Positions 18,823 through 29,146 of a stretch of DNA of 64,000 bases are shown piece after piece; positions within the stretch are counted from its first letter, which is position 1, and each line of letters begins with the position of its first letter. This DNA is from Nonomuraea angiospora (GTDB taxonomy: Bacteria; Actinomycetota; Actinomycetes; Streptosporangiales; Streptosporangiaceae). Position numbers and translations under genes: made by a program. The DNA lies in assembly GCF_014873145.1 (NCBI RefSeq), contig NZ_JADBEK010000001.1:5084001-5148000 (forward strand), given 5' to 3'. Below the pieces are notes generated by a model. The model saw only the letters and a list, made by a program, of their open reading frames with translations. It was not told the origin of the DNA and made no database searches.

Positions 18823-20448
18823 TCAGGGCTCCTTCTGGCCGCGTAGTTCGAAGTCGTCGAACGTCGTCTTCAGCAGCGACGTCTCGTCCTTGGGCGTACG
18901 CGCGAACAACCCCACGTACCCGTTCCCGAGCCCGTTCGGATCCTCCACCTGGTGCACCCGCTGGTCGTTCACCCACATCGTCAGCCGCACGGCCGATCCG
19001 GCCTGCTCGCACGCCGCCACCAGCCGGGCCTTGCCGGGCAGCCCGTCCACCTGCACCGGCTGGGCCAGCGTCCCGCCCGATCCGTCCACGATCCGCCGGA
19101 TCCTGGCCTTCCCGGTCGTGTCGAGCGCGAACTCGTAGTACGTGTCGTCATCGTCCATGTTGTGGCAGTACACGCCGTACTCACCGCTCCCGACCGACTT
19201 CTTGACCTCGGCGGTGACGGCGACGACGACGGACGAGGGCAGCATCGGCGTGGGCGTGGCCGACGGGTCGGGCGTGGTGGTCGGCCTGGCGATGAGGAAG
19301 GGTATGGGCGCCTTCGCCCACCGCTCCTCGGACCCCTTCTCCACGTCCAGCCCGTACGTCCCGTCCGTCCGGTAGCCGTAGCTGGCCGTCTCGTCGGGGT
19401 CGTAGACGCCGTTCCAGCCACCGGAGGTCTGCGTGAAGTCCTCGCGGTAGAGAACGCTCATGTCGGGCGGCCCGCTGGGGCTGAACATCGCCCACGCGGC
19501 CACAGCGCCCGCCACCAGCACCGCCGCGGCCGCCGCCGCGACGCCCGCGATCAGCTTGGTGCGGTTGCCCTTGGACGGCTGCTGGACGGACGTGTACGGC
19601 GCCGTGGCCTGCTGCCAGGCCACCTGTACGGTCTGCGCCGCCTGTTCGGGCCCGGCCGAACGCCCGACGAGCTGGTCGAGCAGCTGCTGCGCGGTGGGCC
19701 GCGCGGCCGGGTCCTTGCGCAGCGCGGCCCCGACCAGCTCGCGCAGGCCGGGCTCGACCTCGCTGAGATCCGGCTCGGTGTTGAGCACCTGGTAGACGAT
19801 CGAGGGCAGCGTGTCGCCGCCGAAGGGCGCCCTGCCGCTGGCGGCGAACGCGACCAGGCATCCCCACGAGAACACGTCGCAGGCCGGCGACACGGGTTCG
19901 CCCCGCAGCACCTCGGGAGCCATGTAGCGGGGCGTGCCCACCAGCTCGCCGGTGCCGGTGACGCCTCCGAGCGTGTCGAGCGCCCGCGCGATGCCGAAGT
20001 CGATCACGCGCGGGCCGACGGGCGACAGCAGCACGTTCGACGGCTTGAGGTCCCGGTGCACCACACCCGCGCCGTGGATGGCGGTCAGCGCGGTGGCCAC
20101 GCTGACGGCCAGCGCGTCGAGGCTGGAGCCGCGCAGGGGGCCCGACTGGCGCACGGCGGCCTCGAGGTCGGGGCCGGGCACGTATTCGGTGACGACATAG
20201 AGCTGGTCGCCGTCGAGCGCGGCCTCGAGCACCGCGGCCGTGCAGAACCTGCGCACCCTCTGGGCGGCGTCCGCCTCCCTGCGGAACCGCATGCGGAACT
20301 GCTCGTGCTGGGTCAGCTCCGGGTTGATCACTTTGACGGCGACCCGCTGCCCAGCCGGATCCTCGGCGAGGTGGACCGTGCCCATGCCGCCCCGACCCAG
20401 CACGCTAAGCAACCTGTAGCGCCCGATGTGGGAGGTTTCACCGCTCAC
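18823..20448 (-). CDS. PknB-type serine/threonine protein kinase with extracytoplasmic C-terminal domain
   Basis: A 541-residue transmembrane kinase starting at a GTG. The Gly-rich loop is GRGGMG (18-23), the ATP-binding lysine is Lys39, the catalytic loop is HRDLKPSN (Asp133), the metal site is DFG (Asp150) and the substrate anchor is GTPRYMAPE. A membrane helix rich in Ala/Val follows at about 306-331. The outer domain (about 335-541) has no PASTA repeats; its pattern (LYREDFTQTSGGWNG, YCHNMDDDDTYYEF, YVGLFART, FDDFELRG) is like a concanavalin/laminin-G beta-sandwich used for ligand sensing. Targets cannot be inferred from the neighbours. Confidence 0.92.
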   Translation of the reverse strand: MSGETSHIGRYRLLSVLGRGGMGTVHLAEDPAGQRVAVKVINPELTQHEQFRMRFRREADAAQRVRRFCTAAVLEAALDGDQLYVVTEYVPGPDLEAAVRQSGPLRGSSLDALAVSVATALTAIHGAGVVHRDLKPSNVLLSPVGPRVIDFGIARALDTLGGVTGTGELVGTPRYMAPEVLRGEPVSPACDVFSWGCLVAFAASGRAPFGGDTLPSIVYQVLNTEPDLSEVEPGLRELVGAALRKDPAARPTAQQLLDQLVGRSAGPEQAAQTVQVAWQQATAPYTSVQQPSKGNRTKLIAGVAAAAAAVLVAGAVAAWAMFSPSGPPDMSVLYREDFTQTSGGWNGVYDPDETASYGYRTDGTYGLDVEKGSEERWAKAPIPFLIARPTTTPDPSATPTPMLPSSVVVAVTAEVKKSVGSGEYGVYCHNMDDDDTYYEFALDTTGKARIRRIVDGSGGTLAQPVQVDGLPGKARLVAACEQAGSAVRLTMWVNDQRVHQVEDPNGLGNGYVGLFARTPKDETSLLKTTFDDFELRGQKEP

Positions 20449-20568
20449 GCCGCGCTAGCTTACCGATCCGGCGCACACCGCGCAGGGCCGAGCACGCCAC
20501 GTACACGGCACCCGGGGAAACCGGACCCGGCTGGCACTTCCCCGCACGGACGGAGTTGACTAGGCGTC

Positions 20569-21516
20569 ATGCATGCCATCATCGTCTCCGCCCCTGGCGG
20601 TCCTGAGGTTCTCGAATACGTCGAGCGGCCCGATCCCGTCCCCGGCGAAGGGGAGATCGTGGTCGACGTCGCGGCCAGCGGGGTCAACTTCATCGACATC
20701 TACCACCGCTCCGGCGCGTACCCGCTCGACCTGCCCACGCCCATCGGCTCCGAGGGCGCGGGCACGGTCTCGGCCGTCGGGCCGGGGGTCCAGGGGATCG
20801 CCGTGGGCGACACCGTGGCCTGGGCCAACGTCCTGGGCAGCTACGCCGAGAAGGCGGTGGTCCCGGCGGACCGGGCGGTGCCCGTGCCCGACGGCGTCCC
20901 GGCCGACGTGGCCGCGGCGGCGATGCTGCAGGGGATGACCGCCCACTACCTCACCCACTCCACCCACGAGGTGCGGGAAGGCGACGAGGTGCTCGTCCAC
21001 GCCGGTGCCGGCGGCATGGGGCAGCTGCTCGTCCAGCTGGCCAAGCTCAGGGGCGCCAAGGTCCACGCCACCGTCTCCACCAGCGAGAAGGAGAAGCTGG
21101 CCAGGCAGGCCGGCGCCGACGACGTGCTGCGGTACGACGACTTCGCCGAGGCGCTGCGGAACAAGATCGACGTGGTGTACGACGGCGTCGGCAAGACCAC
21201 GTTCGAGGGCGGGCTGGAGGCGCTGCGGCCACGCGGCCTCATGGCCCTGTACGGCGCCGCCAGCGGCCCGGTCCCGCCGATCGACCCCCAGATCCTCAAC
21301 CGCAACGGCTCGCTCTTCCTGACCAGGCCCACGCTCGTCCACTACATAGCCGAGCGCGAGGAGCTGCTGCGGCGCGCCTCCGACCTGTTCGGCTGGATCA
21401 AGTCGGGACAGCTCACCATCAACATCTCGCACCGCTACCCGCTGGCCGAGGCGCGCCAGGCGCACGAGGACCTGGCGGCCCGCCGGACGACAGGGAAACT
21501 GCTCCTCATACCCTGA
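20569..21516 (+). CDS. Zinc-free NADPH:quinone oxidoreductase (MDR superfamily)
   Basis: A 315-residue protein, full length for the Qor family. The N-terminal GroES-like domain has GVNFIDIYHRSGAYP and GSEGAGTV; the Rossmann domain has VLVHAGAGGMGQLLVQLAK, the AxxGxxG nucleotide motif. No structural or catalytic zinc ligands are present, as expected. These enzymes reduce quinones with NADPH in the cytosol. The gene is followed after four bases by a LysE-type exporter on the same strand; a shared role is not evident. Confidence 0.9.
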   Translation: MHAIIVSAPGGPEVLEYVERPDPVPGEGEIVVDVAASGVNFIDIYHRSGAYPLDLPTPIGSEGAGTVSAVGPGVQGIAVGDTVAWANVLGSYAEKAVVPADRAVPVPDGVPADVAAAAMLQGMTAHYLTHSTHEVREGDEVLVHAGAGGMGQLLVQLAKLRGAKVHATVSTSEKEKLARQAGADDVLRYDDFAEALRNKIDVVYDGVGKTTFEGGLEALRPRGLMALYGAASGPVPPIDPQILNRNGSLFLTRPTLVHYIAEREELLRRASDLFGWIKSGQLTINISHRYPLAEARQAHEDLAARRTTGKLLLIP

Positions 21517-21520
21517 CGCC

Positions 21521-22135
21521 ATGGACATCGCAGGATCGGTCTGGTCGTTCGCCCTCGTAGTGGCGCTGCTCACGCTCACCCCCGGCCTCGACACGGCCCT
21601 GGTCCTGCGTACGTCCCTGCTCGCGGGCAGGCGGGCGGCCTGGGGCGTGACGCTCGGCATCCAGCTCGGCACGCTCACGTGGGGCGTGCTCACCGCGGCG
21701 GGGCTGTCGGCGCTGCTGGCCGCCTCGCGGCTCGGCTACGAGATCCTGCGCTGGGCCGGCGTGGCGTACCTGGTGTGGATGGGCCTGCGCATGCTCCTGG
21801 CCAAGGCCGCGCCCCACGAGGAGCCGGAGCAGGCGGTGCGGTTCGGGGCCGGGTTCCGGCGCGGGCTGGTCACGAACCTGCTCAACCCCAAGGTCGGGGC
21901 GTTCTACGTGGCCATGCTGCCGCATTTCATCCCGGACGGGGCGCCGCACGCGGCCATGGGGTTGCTGCTGGCCGGCGTGCACGTGGCCGAGGGGCTGATG
22001 TGGAGCGCGGCGCTGATCGGGTTCGCGTCGCTGGTGAGCGGCTTCCTGCGGACGCCCGCCGTGCGCCGCTTCCTCGACCGCCTGACCGGCGTGGTCATCG
22101 TCGGCTTCGGCATCCGCCTCGCGCTCACCGACTGA
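21521..22135 (+). CDS. LysE/RhtB family amino-acid exporter
   Basis: A 204-residue membrane protein with about six hydrophobic helices. LTPGLDTALVLRTSLLAGRR and the conserved GFRRGLVTNLLNPKVGAFYVA (split: GFRRGLVTNLLNPK, VGAFYVAMLPHF) are typical of the LysE superfamily. The family exports amino acids or related small metabolites; the substrate is not predictable. It runs into the 3' end of the PucR gene on the other strand with an 11-base overlap. Confidence 0.9.
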   Translation: MDIAGSVWSFALVVALLTLTPGLDTALVLRTSLLAGRRAAWGVTLGIQLGTLTWGVLTAAGLSALLAASRLGYEILRWAGVAYLVWMGLRMLLAKAAPHEEPEQAVRFGAGFRRGLVTNLLNPKVGAFYVAMLPHFIPDGAPHAAMGLLLAGVHVAEGLMWSAALIGFASLVSGFLRTPAVRRFLDRLTGVVIVGFGIRLALTD

Positions 22136-23174
22136 AGCGGGGGCTCGCGGGCCAGCCCAGCAGCCGGGCCCCGAGCACGGCGGTCTCCAGGGTGAAGCGC
22201 TGCGTCGGGTCGTCCGGCGAGAAGCCGGTCAGCCTGCGGATGCGTTCCAGCCGGTACGTGACCGCCCGCGGGCTGAGCTCCAGCCGCCGGGCCGCGGCCG
22301 TCTGGTTGCCGTGCGAGGCGAAGACGGCCTCCAGCGTCTCCAGCAGCGGCTCGTGCCCGCCCCGCGCCCCCAGCAGCGGGCTCAGCACGCTGGTCACGAG
22401 GTCCTCGATCGCACCCCTGTCGCGCAGCAGCACGGGGAAGACCAGCAGGTCGGCCGCCTTGACCACGTCGGCCCTGAGCCCCAGCCCGTCGGCCAGCTCC
22501 AGGGCCTGCGCCGCCTCCCGGTAGGAGGCCACCACACCGCCGGGGCCGCGCTGCGGGCGTCCCACCGCGACCCGCCAACCGGCCGGGAAGCGGGCGCGTA
22601 CGTGATGGGTGAACTCCCCCACCGCGGCCGGCAGCGTCGCCGGGGCCACGCACACCAGCAGCCCGTCGCGCACGGCCACGAGCACGTTGTGCGAGCCGAA
22701 CCGGGCGACCAGGTCCCGCTCGACGCGGTCCTGGTCGCCGTCGCGCATGCCGCGGGCCACGGCCACCACGTACGACCCCGCCAGCCGCAGCCCGAAGTGC
22801 TCGGCCCGCTCCGCCAGCCGCTCGGCCCGCCCCTGGAGCAGGTCGTCCACGAACTCCCGCCACGCCTGTTCCTCCTCGCGGATGGCGGCGAGCTGCGCCC
22901 TCTCGTACCCCTCCATCAGCGCGGAGACCGCCTTGCGCAGCGCGGGCAGCGCGGCCGGCAGCCCCTCGCCGGCGGCGAGCGCGCAGTCCACCAGGGTCCG
23001 CAGCGGAACCCCCAGCGTGGCGGCGCGCCTGCCCGCGGCGCGGTAGGCGTCGAGCGCCTCACGGGCGGGTAAGCGGCCGGTCGCGGCGTGCTCGGCCAGC
23101 ACCTGCCGGTGCCCGCCGAGCAGGTCGGCGAGCAGGTCGGCGGGCAGGTCGGCGGGCAGCCCGGAGATCGCCAT
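22125..23174 (-). CDS. PucR/CdaR-type transcriptional regulator
   Basis: A 349-residue regulator. The N-terminal half is a sensory region related to the CdaR/RsbT-like group, the middle is a GGDEF-like domain (VVAVARGMRDGDQDRVERDL), and the C-terminus is an HTH_30 helix-turn-helix (HGNQTAAARRLELSPRAVTYR split: HGNQTAAARRLE, LSPRAVTYRLERI). The ATG at 23174 with AGGAG upstream is chosen because it overlaps the stop of the ABC-2 permease gene (TGATG). It is the third gene of that operon and probably controls it or a linked metabolic function. Confidence 0.87.
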   Translation of the reverse strand: MAISGLPADLPADLLADLLGGHRQVLAEHAATGRLPAREALDAYRAAGRRAATLGVPLRTLVDCALAAGEGLPAALPALRKAVSALMEGYERAQLAAIREEEQAWREFVDDLLQGRAERLAERAEHFGLRLAGSYVVAVARGMRDGDQDRVERDLVARFGSHNVLVAVRDGLLVCVAPATLPAAVGEFTHHVRARFPAGWRVAVGRPQRGPGGVVASYREAAQALELADGLGLRADVVKAADLLVFPVLLRDRGAIEDLVTSVLSPLLGARGGHEPLLETLEAVFASHGNQTAAARRLELSPRAVTYRLERIRRLTGFSPDDPTQRFTLETAVLGARLLGWPASPRFSR

Positions 23175-23965
23175 CACACTCCTACGTCACGCCTGTCGAA
23201 GGAGAGCACCGCGGTGAGCGCGAGCACGGCCGTCGCCCCCGCCAGCACAAGGTAGTCCCCGACCGGCAGCCCCTCATAGAGCGGCCTGCCCTCGGCGTAG
23301 TAGTGGAACGGCGAGACCCACTTCAGCCAGGAGATCGCGTCGAGGTTCCGGCCGATCGTGACCACGACGAAGCCGGCCACCACCCACACGCCGACCACGG
23401 CGGAGGCGATCGCCCTGCGCCCGGTGGCCGCGCCGACCGCCAGTCCCATCGTCCCGAACAGCAGCCCGACCAGGAGCACCCCGAGGTGCGCGGCCAGGAT
23501 CCGGTCGAACGGCACCCCCATCTCCACGGCCTGGCTCGTCGCCCACGTGGCCAGCAGCGTCACGGCGGCAAGCACGAGCATCGCGGCCGCCAGCGCCGCG
23601 AACCTGTCCAGCACGAGCCGCCGCCGGTCCACCGGCAGCGTGACGACCAGCTCCAGCGTGCCCGACTCCTCCGGCTGGGCGATCGCCCGGTTGGCCAGGA
23701 GCATCGCGAACACGATGAACAGCATGGGGACGAAGAGCTGGTAGACGACCGTCTGCAGGTAGCCGGTGCCGGAGGCGAAGTCCCCGAGCCCGCCCATGAG
23801 GTCCTTTAGCGGCCCGGGGAACTTGGCCATGGCCATGGCGTCGTAGCTCTTGGGGTCCAGCCTGACGGTGGCGTACGCCCCCAGATAGACGCCCATGAAG
23901 GCGCTGATGCCCAGGCACCACGAGATGAGCGACCGCCGGTTGTCGCGCAGGCTCTTAGCGATCAT
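23174..23965 (-). CDS. ABC-2 type transporter permease
   Basis: A 263-residue protein with six hydrophobic helices and a first outer loop after residue 35. The motif RAIAQPEESGTLELVVTLPV between helices 2 and 3 is typical of ABC-2 exporter permeases of the NatB/drug-export group. It overlaps the ATPase gene by eleven bases and the PucR gene by one. With that ATPase it forms an exporter; the substrate is unknown. Confidence 0.88.
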   Translation of the reverse strand: MIAKSLRDNRRSLISWCLGISAFMGVYLGAYATVRLDPKSYDAMAMAKFPGPLKDLMGGLGDFASGTGYLQTVVYQLFVPMLFIVFAMLLANRAIAQPEESGTLELVVTLPVDRRRLVLDRFAALAAAMLVLAAVTLLATWATSQAVEMGVPFDRILAAHLGVLLVGLLFGTMGLAVGAATGRRAIASAVVGVWVVAGFVVVTIGRNLDAISWLKWVSPFHYYAEGRPLYEGLPVGDYLVLAGATAVLALTAVLSFDRRDVGV

Positions 23966-24854
23966 GGTGTCGCTCCTCGTCGCCGTAGTAGGTCAGGAAG
24001 ATCTCCTCAAGATCCGGCTCCGCGCTCACCATGTGCACCACGGTGAAGGCGGCCGCCGCCTTGATCAGCGCGTCCGGCCGACCGTCGATCGTGCAGCGCA
24101 CGCCGGCGCCCTCCACGCGCAGGTCGCGCACGCCGGGCAGGTTCTCGAACGCCGCTCGCGGCACGGGCGCGTCGAAGTGCAGCTCGACCCGGCGCACCGC
24201 CTTCTCGCGCAGCGCCGCCACGTCCTCCACGGCCACCAGGCGCCCGTCCCGTACGATTCCGACCCGGTCCGAGACGTTCTCGACCTCGGCGAGCACGTGC
24301 GAGGACATCAGCACGGTTCGCCCGGACTGGCGCACCTCCCTGACCATGGCCAGGAACTCCTGCTGCACCAGCGGATCCAGCCCGCCCGTCGGCTCGTCCA
24401 GGATGAGGAGCTCCGGCTCGTGCATGAACGCCTGGATCAGCCCGACCTTCTGCTTGTTTCCCTTGGAGAGCTTGCGCATCTGCACCGACAGGTCGGCCTC
24501 GAGGCGCTCGGCCAGGGCGTCGATGCGCGTGTCCGGCACGCCGCCGCGCATCCTGCCGAGGAAGCGCAGGTAGTCCCTGGCCCGTTCGCGGCCCTCCAGC
24601 GCGAGCTCGCCCGGCAGGTAGCCGATCCTGGAGCGGGTCGCGGCCTCGCGCGGGGCGGCGCCGAGGATCCGTACCGTGCCCCGCGTGGGCCGGATCACGT
24701 CGAGCAGCAACCGGAGCGTGGTCGTCTTGCCTGCGCCGTTCGGCCCGAGATAGCCGAAGATCTCCCCCGGCCGGATCTCCAGCGTGAGATCTTCCAGGCC
24801 GCGGCGCCTGCCGTAATACTTGGTCAGCCCTTCGGCCCGCACCACTGCTGTCAT
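23955..24854 (-). CDS. ABC-2 exporter ATP-binding protein
   Basis: A 299-residue ATPase. Walker A is GPNGAGKTTT, the signature is LSKGNKQKVGL, Walker B is LLILDEPTGGLDP and the H-loop region is VLMSSHVL. The C-terminal 80 residues are a variable accessory region found in drug and Na+ exporters. The ATG at 24854 is chosen because upstream sequence in the same frame has no domain content and covers the divergent patatin gene. It heads the operon with the permease and PucR genes. Confidence 0.9.
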   Translation of the reverse strand: MTAVVRAEGLTKYYGRRRGLEDLTLEIRPGEIFGYLGPNGAGKTTTLRLLLDVIRPTRGTVRILGAAPREAATRSRIGYLPGELALEGRERARDYLRFLGRMRGGVPDTRIDALAERLEADLSVQMRKLSKGNKQKVGLIQAFMHEPELLILDEPTGGLDPLVQQEFLAMVREVRQSGRTVLMSSHVLAEVENVSDRVGIVRDGRLVAVEDVAALREKAVRRVELHFDAPVPRAAFENLPGVRDLRVEGAGVRCTIDGRPDALIKAAAAFTVVHMVSAEPDLEEIFLTYYGDEERHHDR

Positions 24855-24954
24855 GGCCGAATCGTCCCGCCGCGCGGGGGCCGCGTCACCGGACGGGTCC
24901 GGCAGCGTGCGGATGGCTTTGCTTCCGGGACGCGGCAACGAGAGGGTGTGTTGC

Positions 24955-25767
24955 GTGGAAACGGCGTTCGTGCTCGGTGGCGGTGGCGTGCTCGGCGCGC
25001 ACGAGGTGGGCATGCTGCAGGCGCTCGACGAGGCGGGCATCCGCCCCGACCTCGTCGTGGGCACGTCCGTGGGCGCCCTGAACGGGGTGGTCATCGCCGC
25101 CGCCCCGTCCGAGGCGGTGGAGCGGCTGACCACGCTGTGGCGCTCCGACGTCGTACGTACGGCCTTCGCCGGCTCCTGGGTGGCCCGGTTGTCCACGCTG
25201 GCCAGGACCGGCACCCATCTGCACCCGATCGGGCCGTTGCGCGAGGTTCTGAGCCGAACGGTGGGGGTTTCGCGGATCGAGGAGCTGGAGGTCCCCTTCC
25301 AGTGCGTGGCGGCCTCGGTCGAGCGGGCGGCGGCGCACTGGTTCACCGGCGGGCCGCTGGTCGAGGCGGTGCTGGCGTCGTGCGCGGTGCCCGGGCTGCT
25401 GCCGCCCGTCGTGATCGGCGGCGAGCACTTCTACGACGGGGGGCTGGTGCACAGCATCCCCGTGGGGCGGGCCGTGCAGCTCGGCGCCAAGCGCGTCTAC
25501 GTCCTGCACGTCGGGCGGATCGAACGGCCGCTGGCGCCGCCCAGGAGGTTCTGGGAGGTGGGCATGGTGGCGTTCGAGATCGCGCGCAGGCACCGGTTCG
25601 CCGAGGACATGGCCAGCCTGCCGCCCGGCGTGGAGGTGCACGTGCTGCCCGCCGGGATGACCGAGGCGCTCTCCCCGCTGCGCTACCGCGACATCTCGCA
25701 GATCTCCGCCTGCATCGAGCGGGCGTACGACGCGTCTTCCCGCTATTTGCGTAACAGAGGAGGATGA
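24955..25767 (+). CDS. Patatin-like phospholipase
   Basis: A 270-residue cytosolic hydrolase. The oxyanion-hole motif is GGGGVLGAHEVG, the nucleophile elbow is GTSVG (Ser about 41) and the catalytic Asp is in the DGG of FYDGGLVHSIP, giving the Ser-Asp dyad of patatin acyl hydrolases. The GTG at 24955 is preferred; upstream sequence in this frame lies over the divergent ABC gene. The gene is followed after 28 bases by an acyltransferase-like gene, so both may act in phospholipid remodelling. Confidence 0.9.
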   Translation: METAFVLGGGGVLGAHEVGMLQALDEAGIRPDLVVGTSVGALNGVVIAAAPSEAVERLTTLWRSDVVRTAFAGSWVARLSTLARTGTHLHPIGPLREVLSRTVGVSRIEELEVPFQCVAASVERAAAHWFTGGPLVEAVLASCAVPGLLPPVVIGGEHFYDGGLVHSIPVGRAVQLGAKRVYVLHVGRIERPLAPPRRFWEVGMVAFEIARRHRFAEDMASLPPGVEVHVLPAGMTEALSPLRYRDISQISACIERAYDASSRYLRNRGG

Positions 25768-25795
25768 GGGTTAGACCGTTGCAGGGAGGCCGCCG

Positions 25796-26809
25796 TTGCT
25801 TCCACCGCGTATTCTCCGCCGGCTGGTGCTGGCTCCGCTGGTCATCGTGGTGACCGTGTTCATGGTGGTGACGCTGCCGTTCTGGCTCCTGGTCACGGCC
25901 GCGGCCTCGCTGCGGCTGCCGCCGCCGCGGCGCAGGGGGGCGAGGTTCGTCTGGTTCGCCACGGTGTGGCTGACGCTGGAGTCGGGCGTGCTGATCACGT
26001 GCCTGTGGCTGTGGGTAGCGGGCGGGGCCCGGCGCCAGGAACGGCACTACGCCCTGATCACGTGGTTCCTGGCCAAGGCGCACGCGGCCGCCGTGCGGAT
26101 CTTCCGGCTGACGCTGGAGATCCAGGAGCCCGACCTGACGGCCGAGGAGCGGTCCGCCAGGCTGACGCGACCGGTCATCGTCTTGTCCCGGCACGCGGGC
26201 CCCGGCGACTCCTTTTTGCTGATTTATTACCTTTTGGCGATCTATCGCCGGCGGCCGCGCATCGTCATGAAGGCCGCGCTCCAGTACGACCCCTCGCTGG
26301 ACGTGGTGATCAACCGGCTGCCGAACGCGTTCGTGCCCCGTAAGTCCGGACAGAAGCGGATCATCGAGGAGATCCACCACCTCGCCGCCACGATGGGCGA
26401 CCAGGACGCCCTCGTGATCTTCCCCGAGGGCGGCAACTTCACCCCGCGCCGCCGCCGGCTCGCCATCCGGAGGCTGGAGGAGAAGGGGCTGAACGAGGAG
26501 GCGGAGCGGGCGCGCGGCATGGACCACCTGCTCCCGCCCCGCCCGAACGGCGCCATCACCGCCATCGAGGCGTGCCCGTCGGCGGACGTCATCTTCGTCG
26601 CGCACACCGGCCTCGACGACCTCATCACCCTGGGGGACGTCTGGCGCAAGCTGCCCTTCAACGCTCAGATCACCGCCAAGTGGTGGCGGGTGCCCGCGGC
26701 CGAGATCCCGGCGGAGCGGGAGGACCGGATCCGGTGGCTGTACGACCACTGGGAGCAGATCGACGCCTGGATCGCCGCCCAGCGCACCACCCGGGCGCCG
26801 GCTAGCTGA
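25796..26809 (+). CDS. PlsC-like 1-acyl-glycerol-3-phosphate acyltransferase family protein
   Basis: A 337-residue protein with two N-terminal hydrophobic helices. The HX4D acyltransferase motif appears as HAGPGD (His about 133) and the second block as [12 protein letters not shown], where the usual EGT is EGG. This matches the lysophospholipid acyltransferase superfamily. The start is a TTG with GGGAGG six bases upstream. It follows the patatin gene, suggesting linked phospholipid deacylation and reacylation. Its end overlaps the convergent cobQ gene by eight bases. Confidence 0.85.
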   Translation: MLPPRILRRLVLAPLVIVVTVFMVVTLPFWLLVTAAASLRLPPPRRRGARFVWFATVWLTLESGVLITCLWLWVAGGARRQERHYALITWFLAKAHAAAVRIFRLTLEIQEPDLTAEERSARLTRPVIVLSRHAGPGDSFLLIYYLLAIYRRRPRIVMKAALQYDPSLDVVINRLPNAFVPRKSGQKRIIEEIHHLAATMGDQDALVIFPEGGNFTPRRRRLAIRRLEEKGLNEEAERARGMDHLLPPRPNGAITAIEACPSADVIFVAHTGLDDLITLGDVWRKLPFNAQITAKWWRVPAAEIPAEREDRIRWLYDHWEQIDAWIAAQRTTRAPAS

Positions 26810-28292
26810 GCGGCGGCGCCCCCGGCGGCAGGACCGGGACGTCCGGCGGGCCGTGCTCGATGAGGCGGAGCAGCGCGTCCGTGTCGAGGTGCCGCTCCAC
26901 CAGGTCGCCGAGCGCGTCGAGCCGCTCCTCCCGGAGCGCGGCGAAGTCCGTGCCGGGAGCCGGCGCGAAGTCGCGTCCCGCCCGCGCGGCCACATCGGCC
27001 AGGAAGGCCCGGCGGAAGCCGTCGTTCTCCAGGGCGCCGTGCCAGGTGGTGCCCCAGACGTTGCCGGCCCGGCAGCCGTCGAGGAACGGCTCGCCCCCGT
27101 CGACCGAGGCCAGCCCGTGGTGGATCTCGTACGCGCGGACCGGCTGCCCGTACGCCGTGCCCTCGGGCCGTCCGAGCCGCTTGTCCTTCGCGAACTCGAC
27201 GCGTACCGGCAGCCGCCCGAGCCCTTCGACCTTGCCCGCCCCCGACTCCACCTCGTCCACGATCTCCCGCCCGAGCATCTGGAACCCGCCGCAGATCCCC
27301 AGCACGGGCCCCGCGCGGTCGGTGATCGCCGCCGCCAGCCCGCGCTCCCGCAGCCACGCCAGGTCGCTCACCGTGGCCCTGGAGCCGGGCAGCACCACTA
27401 GGTCGGCGTCGTCCAGCTCGACCGGATCGGTCACGAAACGCACCACGACCCCCGGCTCGGCGGCCAGGGCGTCCACGTCGGTGAAGTTGGAGATCCTGGG
27501 CAGCCGCACGACGGCCACCCGGAGGGTCTGCCTGCCGTACGGGGCGCCTGCCGCGACCTTCCGGCTGTCCAGGGCCAGCGAGTCCTCGACGTCCAGCCAG
27601 AGCCCGTCGAGCCAGGGCAGGACGCCGTAGACCTCGCGCCCGGTCAGCCGCCTGAGCATGTCGAGGCCGGGCTCCAGGAGCTCCCGCGCGCCGCGAAACT
27701 TGTTCACGACAAATCCGGAAATATGCGATTGGTCGGCGGCGTCTAAGAGGCCCACCGTGCCGTAGAACGCGGCGAACACCCCTCCCCTGTCGATGTCGCC
27801 GACCACGATCACGGGCAGGTTCGCGGCCCTGGCCAGGCCCATGTTGGCGATGTCGCCGCGGCGCAGGTTGATCTCGGCGGGGCTGCCCGCGCCCTCGCAC
27901 ACCACCACGTCGTAGCGGCTCCTGAGCCTTTCGAGCGCCTCCAGCGCGGTGGCGCGCAGGAGGTCCTTGAGCGCGCCGTACTCCATCGCGTCCACGTCCG
28001 CCACCGGGGTGCCCATGAGGACGACCTGGCTGCGGCGGTCGGTGCCCGGTTTGAGGAGGATCGGGTTCATGTCCGCCGTCGGCTCCAGGTAGGCGGCCTG
28101 CGCCTGCGTCGCCTGGGCCCGGCCGATCTCGGCGCCCTGCGCGGTGACGTACGAGTTGAGCGACATGTTCTGCGCCTTGAAGGGCGCCACGCGCACGCCC
28201 CTGCGGGCCAGCCACCGGCAGATCCCCGCCGTCAGCACGCTCTTGCCCGCGTCGGACGTGGTCCCCGCGACCAGCAAACCCCCTCTGACCAT
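26802..28292 (-). CDS. cobQ: Cobyric acid synthase
   Basis: A 496-residue, full-length CobQ. The N-terminal ATP-binding domain has [18 protein letters not shown] and [15 protein letters not shown]; the middle has [16 protein letters not shown]; the C-terminal glutamine amidotransferase has [10 protein letters not shown] (nucleophile Cys about 334) and YEIHHG. It amidates adenosylcobyrinic acid a,c-diamide at four side chains in cobalamin synthesis. The ATG at 28292 begins the mature domain; the frame stays open further upstream over the divergent MBL gene, which is rejected. No other cobalamin gene is in this window. Confidence 0.95.
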   Translation of the reverse strand: MVRGGLLVAGTTSDAGKSVLTAGICRWLARRGVRVAPFKAQNMSLNSYVTAQGAEIGRAQATQAQAAYLEPTADMNPILLKPGTDRRSQVVLMGTPVADVDAMEYGALKDLLRATALEALERLRSRYDVVVCEGAGSPAEINLRRGDIANMGLARAANLPVIVVGDIDRGGVFAAFYGTVGLLDAADQSHISGFVVNKFRGARELLEPGLDMLRRLTGREVYGVLPWLDGLWLDVEDSLALDSRKVAAGAPYGRQTLRVAVVRLPRISNFTDVDALAAEPGVVVRFVTDPVELDDADLVVLPGSRATVSDLAWLRERGLAAAITDRAGPVLGICGGFQMLGREIVDEVESGAGKVEGLGRLPVRVEFAKDKRLGRPEGTAYGQPVRAYEIHHGLASVDGGEPFLDGCRAGNVWGTTWHGALENDGFRRAFLADVAARAGRDFAPAPGTDFAALREERLDALGDLVERHLDTDALLRLIEHGPPDVPVLPPGAPPLS

Positions 28293-28328
28293 GCGATCAC
28301 CGTACAGGCCACGCGTTAGGCTGGCCGC

Positions 28329-29138
28329 ATGCCACCGGCCGACCTGCCCATCTGCCGCACCTGCGGCGTCCAGTACGCCGAGCCGCGCCCCGACTGCCCG
28401 ATCTGCGAGGACGAGCGCCAGTACGTCGGCTGGGACGGCCAGCGGTGGACCACGCTGGCGGGCCTGGCGGCCGAGGGCCATCGCGGCCGGGTGGAGGAGG
28501 AGGGCCCGCGCGTGGTGGGCATCGGTGCCGCCCCGCCCACGGCGATCGGGCAGCGCGCGCTCCTGCTCCGCACGCCGGAGGGCAACGTGCTCTGGGACAT
28601 GATCTCCTACCTCGACGACGACCTGATCGCCGAGGTCGAGGAGCTGGGCGGGGTGTCGGCCATCGCCATCAGCCACCCCCACTTCTACGGCTCCATGATC
28701 GAATGGTCCCGGGCCTTCGACGCCCCGGTGTACATCCACGCCGCCGACAGGCAGTGGGTGGCCAGGCCGGACGACTCGATCGTCTTCTGGGAAGGCGACA
28801 CCCACCGGCTGTCGGAGGACCTCACCCTGATCAACGCGGGCGTGCACTTCGAGGGCGGCCAGGTGCTGCACTGGTCGTCCGAGCGTGCCCTGTTCTCGGG
28901 TGACATCCTCCAGGTCGTCCAGGACCGGCGCTGGGTGAGCTTCATGTACAGCTATCCCAACTACATCCCGGAACGTCCGCACGTCGTGCGCCGCGCCCTG
29001 GACCTGCTGGAGCCGTACGCGTTCGAGAGGGTTTACGGGGGTTGGTGGAAGCGCGTCGTGTACGGGGACGGCACGGAGGCCGTCCGCCGCTCAGCCGACC
29101 GCTACCTCTCCTTCATCGCGGATGTCGAGGACAGGTAG
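28329..29138 (+). CDS. MBL-fold hydrolase with N-terminal zinc-ribbon-like segment
   Basis: A 269-residue protein. Residues 9-26 have a CxxC-N11-CxxC pattern (CRTCG and CPIC), a small metal-binding knuckle. The rest is a metallo-beta-lactamase fold with SHPHFYGSM in place of the usual HxHxDH; the later LFSGDILQV supplies the bridging Asp. The metal site is therefore only partly canonical. The substrate is unknown. It is divergent from cobQ across 36 bases. Confidence 0.8.
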   Translation: MPPADLPICRTCGVQYAEPRPDCPICEDERQYVGWDGQRWTTLAGLAAEGHRGRVEEEGPRVVGIGAAPPTAIGQRALLLRTPEGNVLWDMISYLDDDLIAEVEELGGVSAIAISHPHFYGSMIEWSRAFDAPVYIHAADRQWVARPDDSIVFWEGDTHRLSEDLTLINAGVHFEGGQVLHWSSERALFSGDILQVVQDRRWVSFMYSYPNYIPERPHVVRRALDLLEPYAFERVYGGWWKRVVYGDGTEAVRRSADRYLSFIADVEDR

Positions 29139-29146
29139 CCGGCCGT

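Noticed and set aside
24889..24902. CCGGAC-GG-GTCCGG palindrome between the ABC and patatin genes
   Set aside because: Short and GC-rich; such six-base palindromes arise often by chance at this composition, and no regulator is tied to it.
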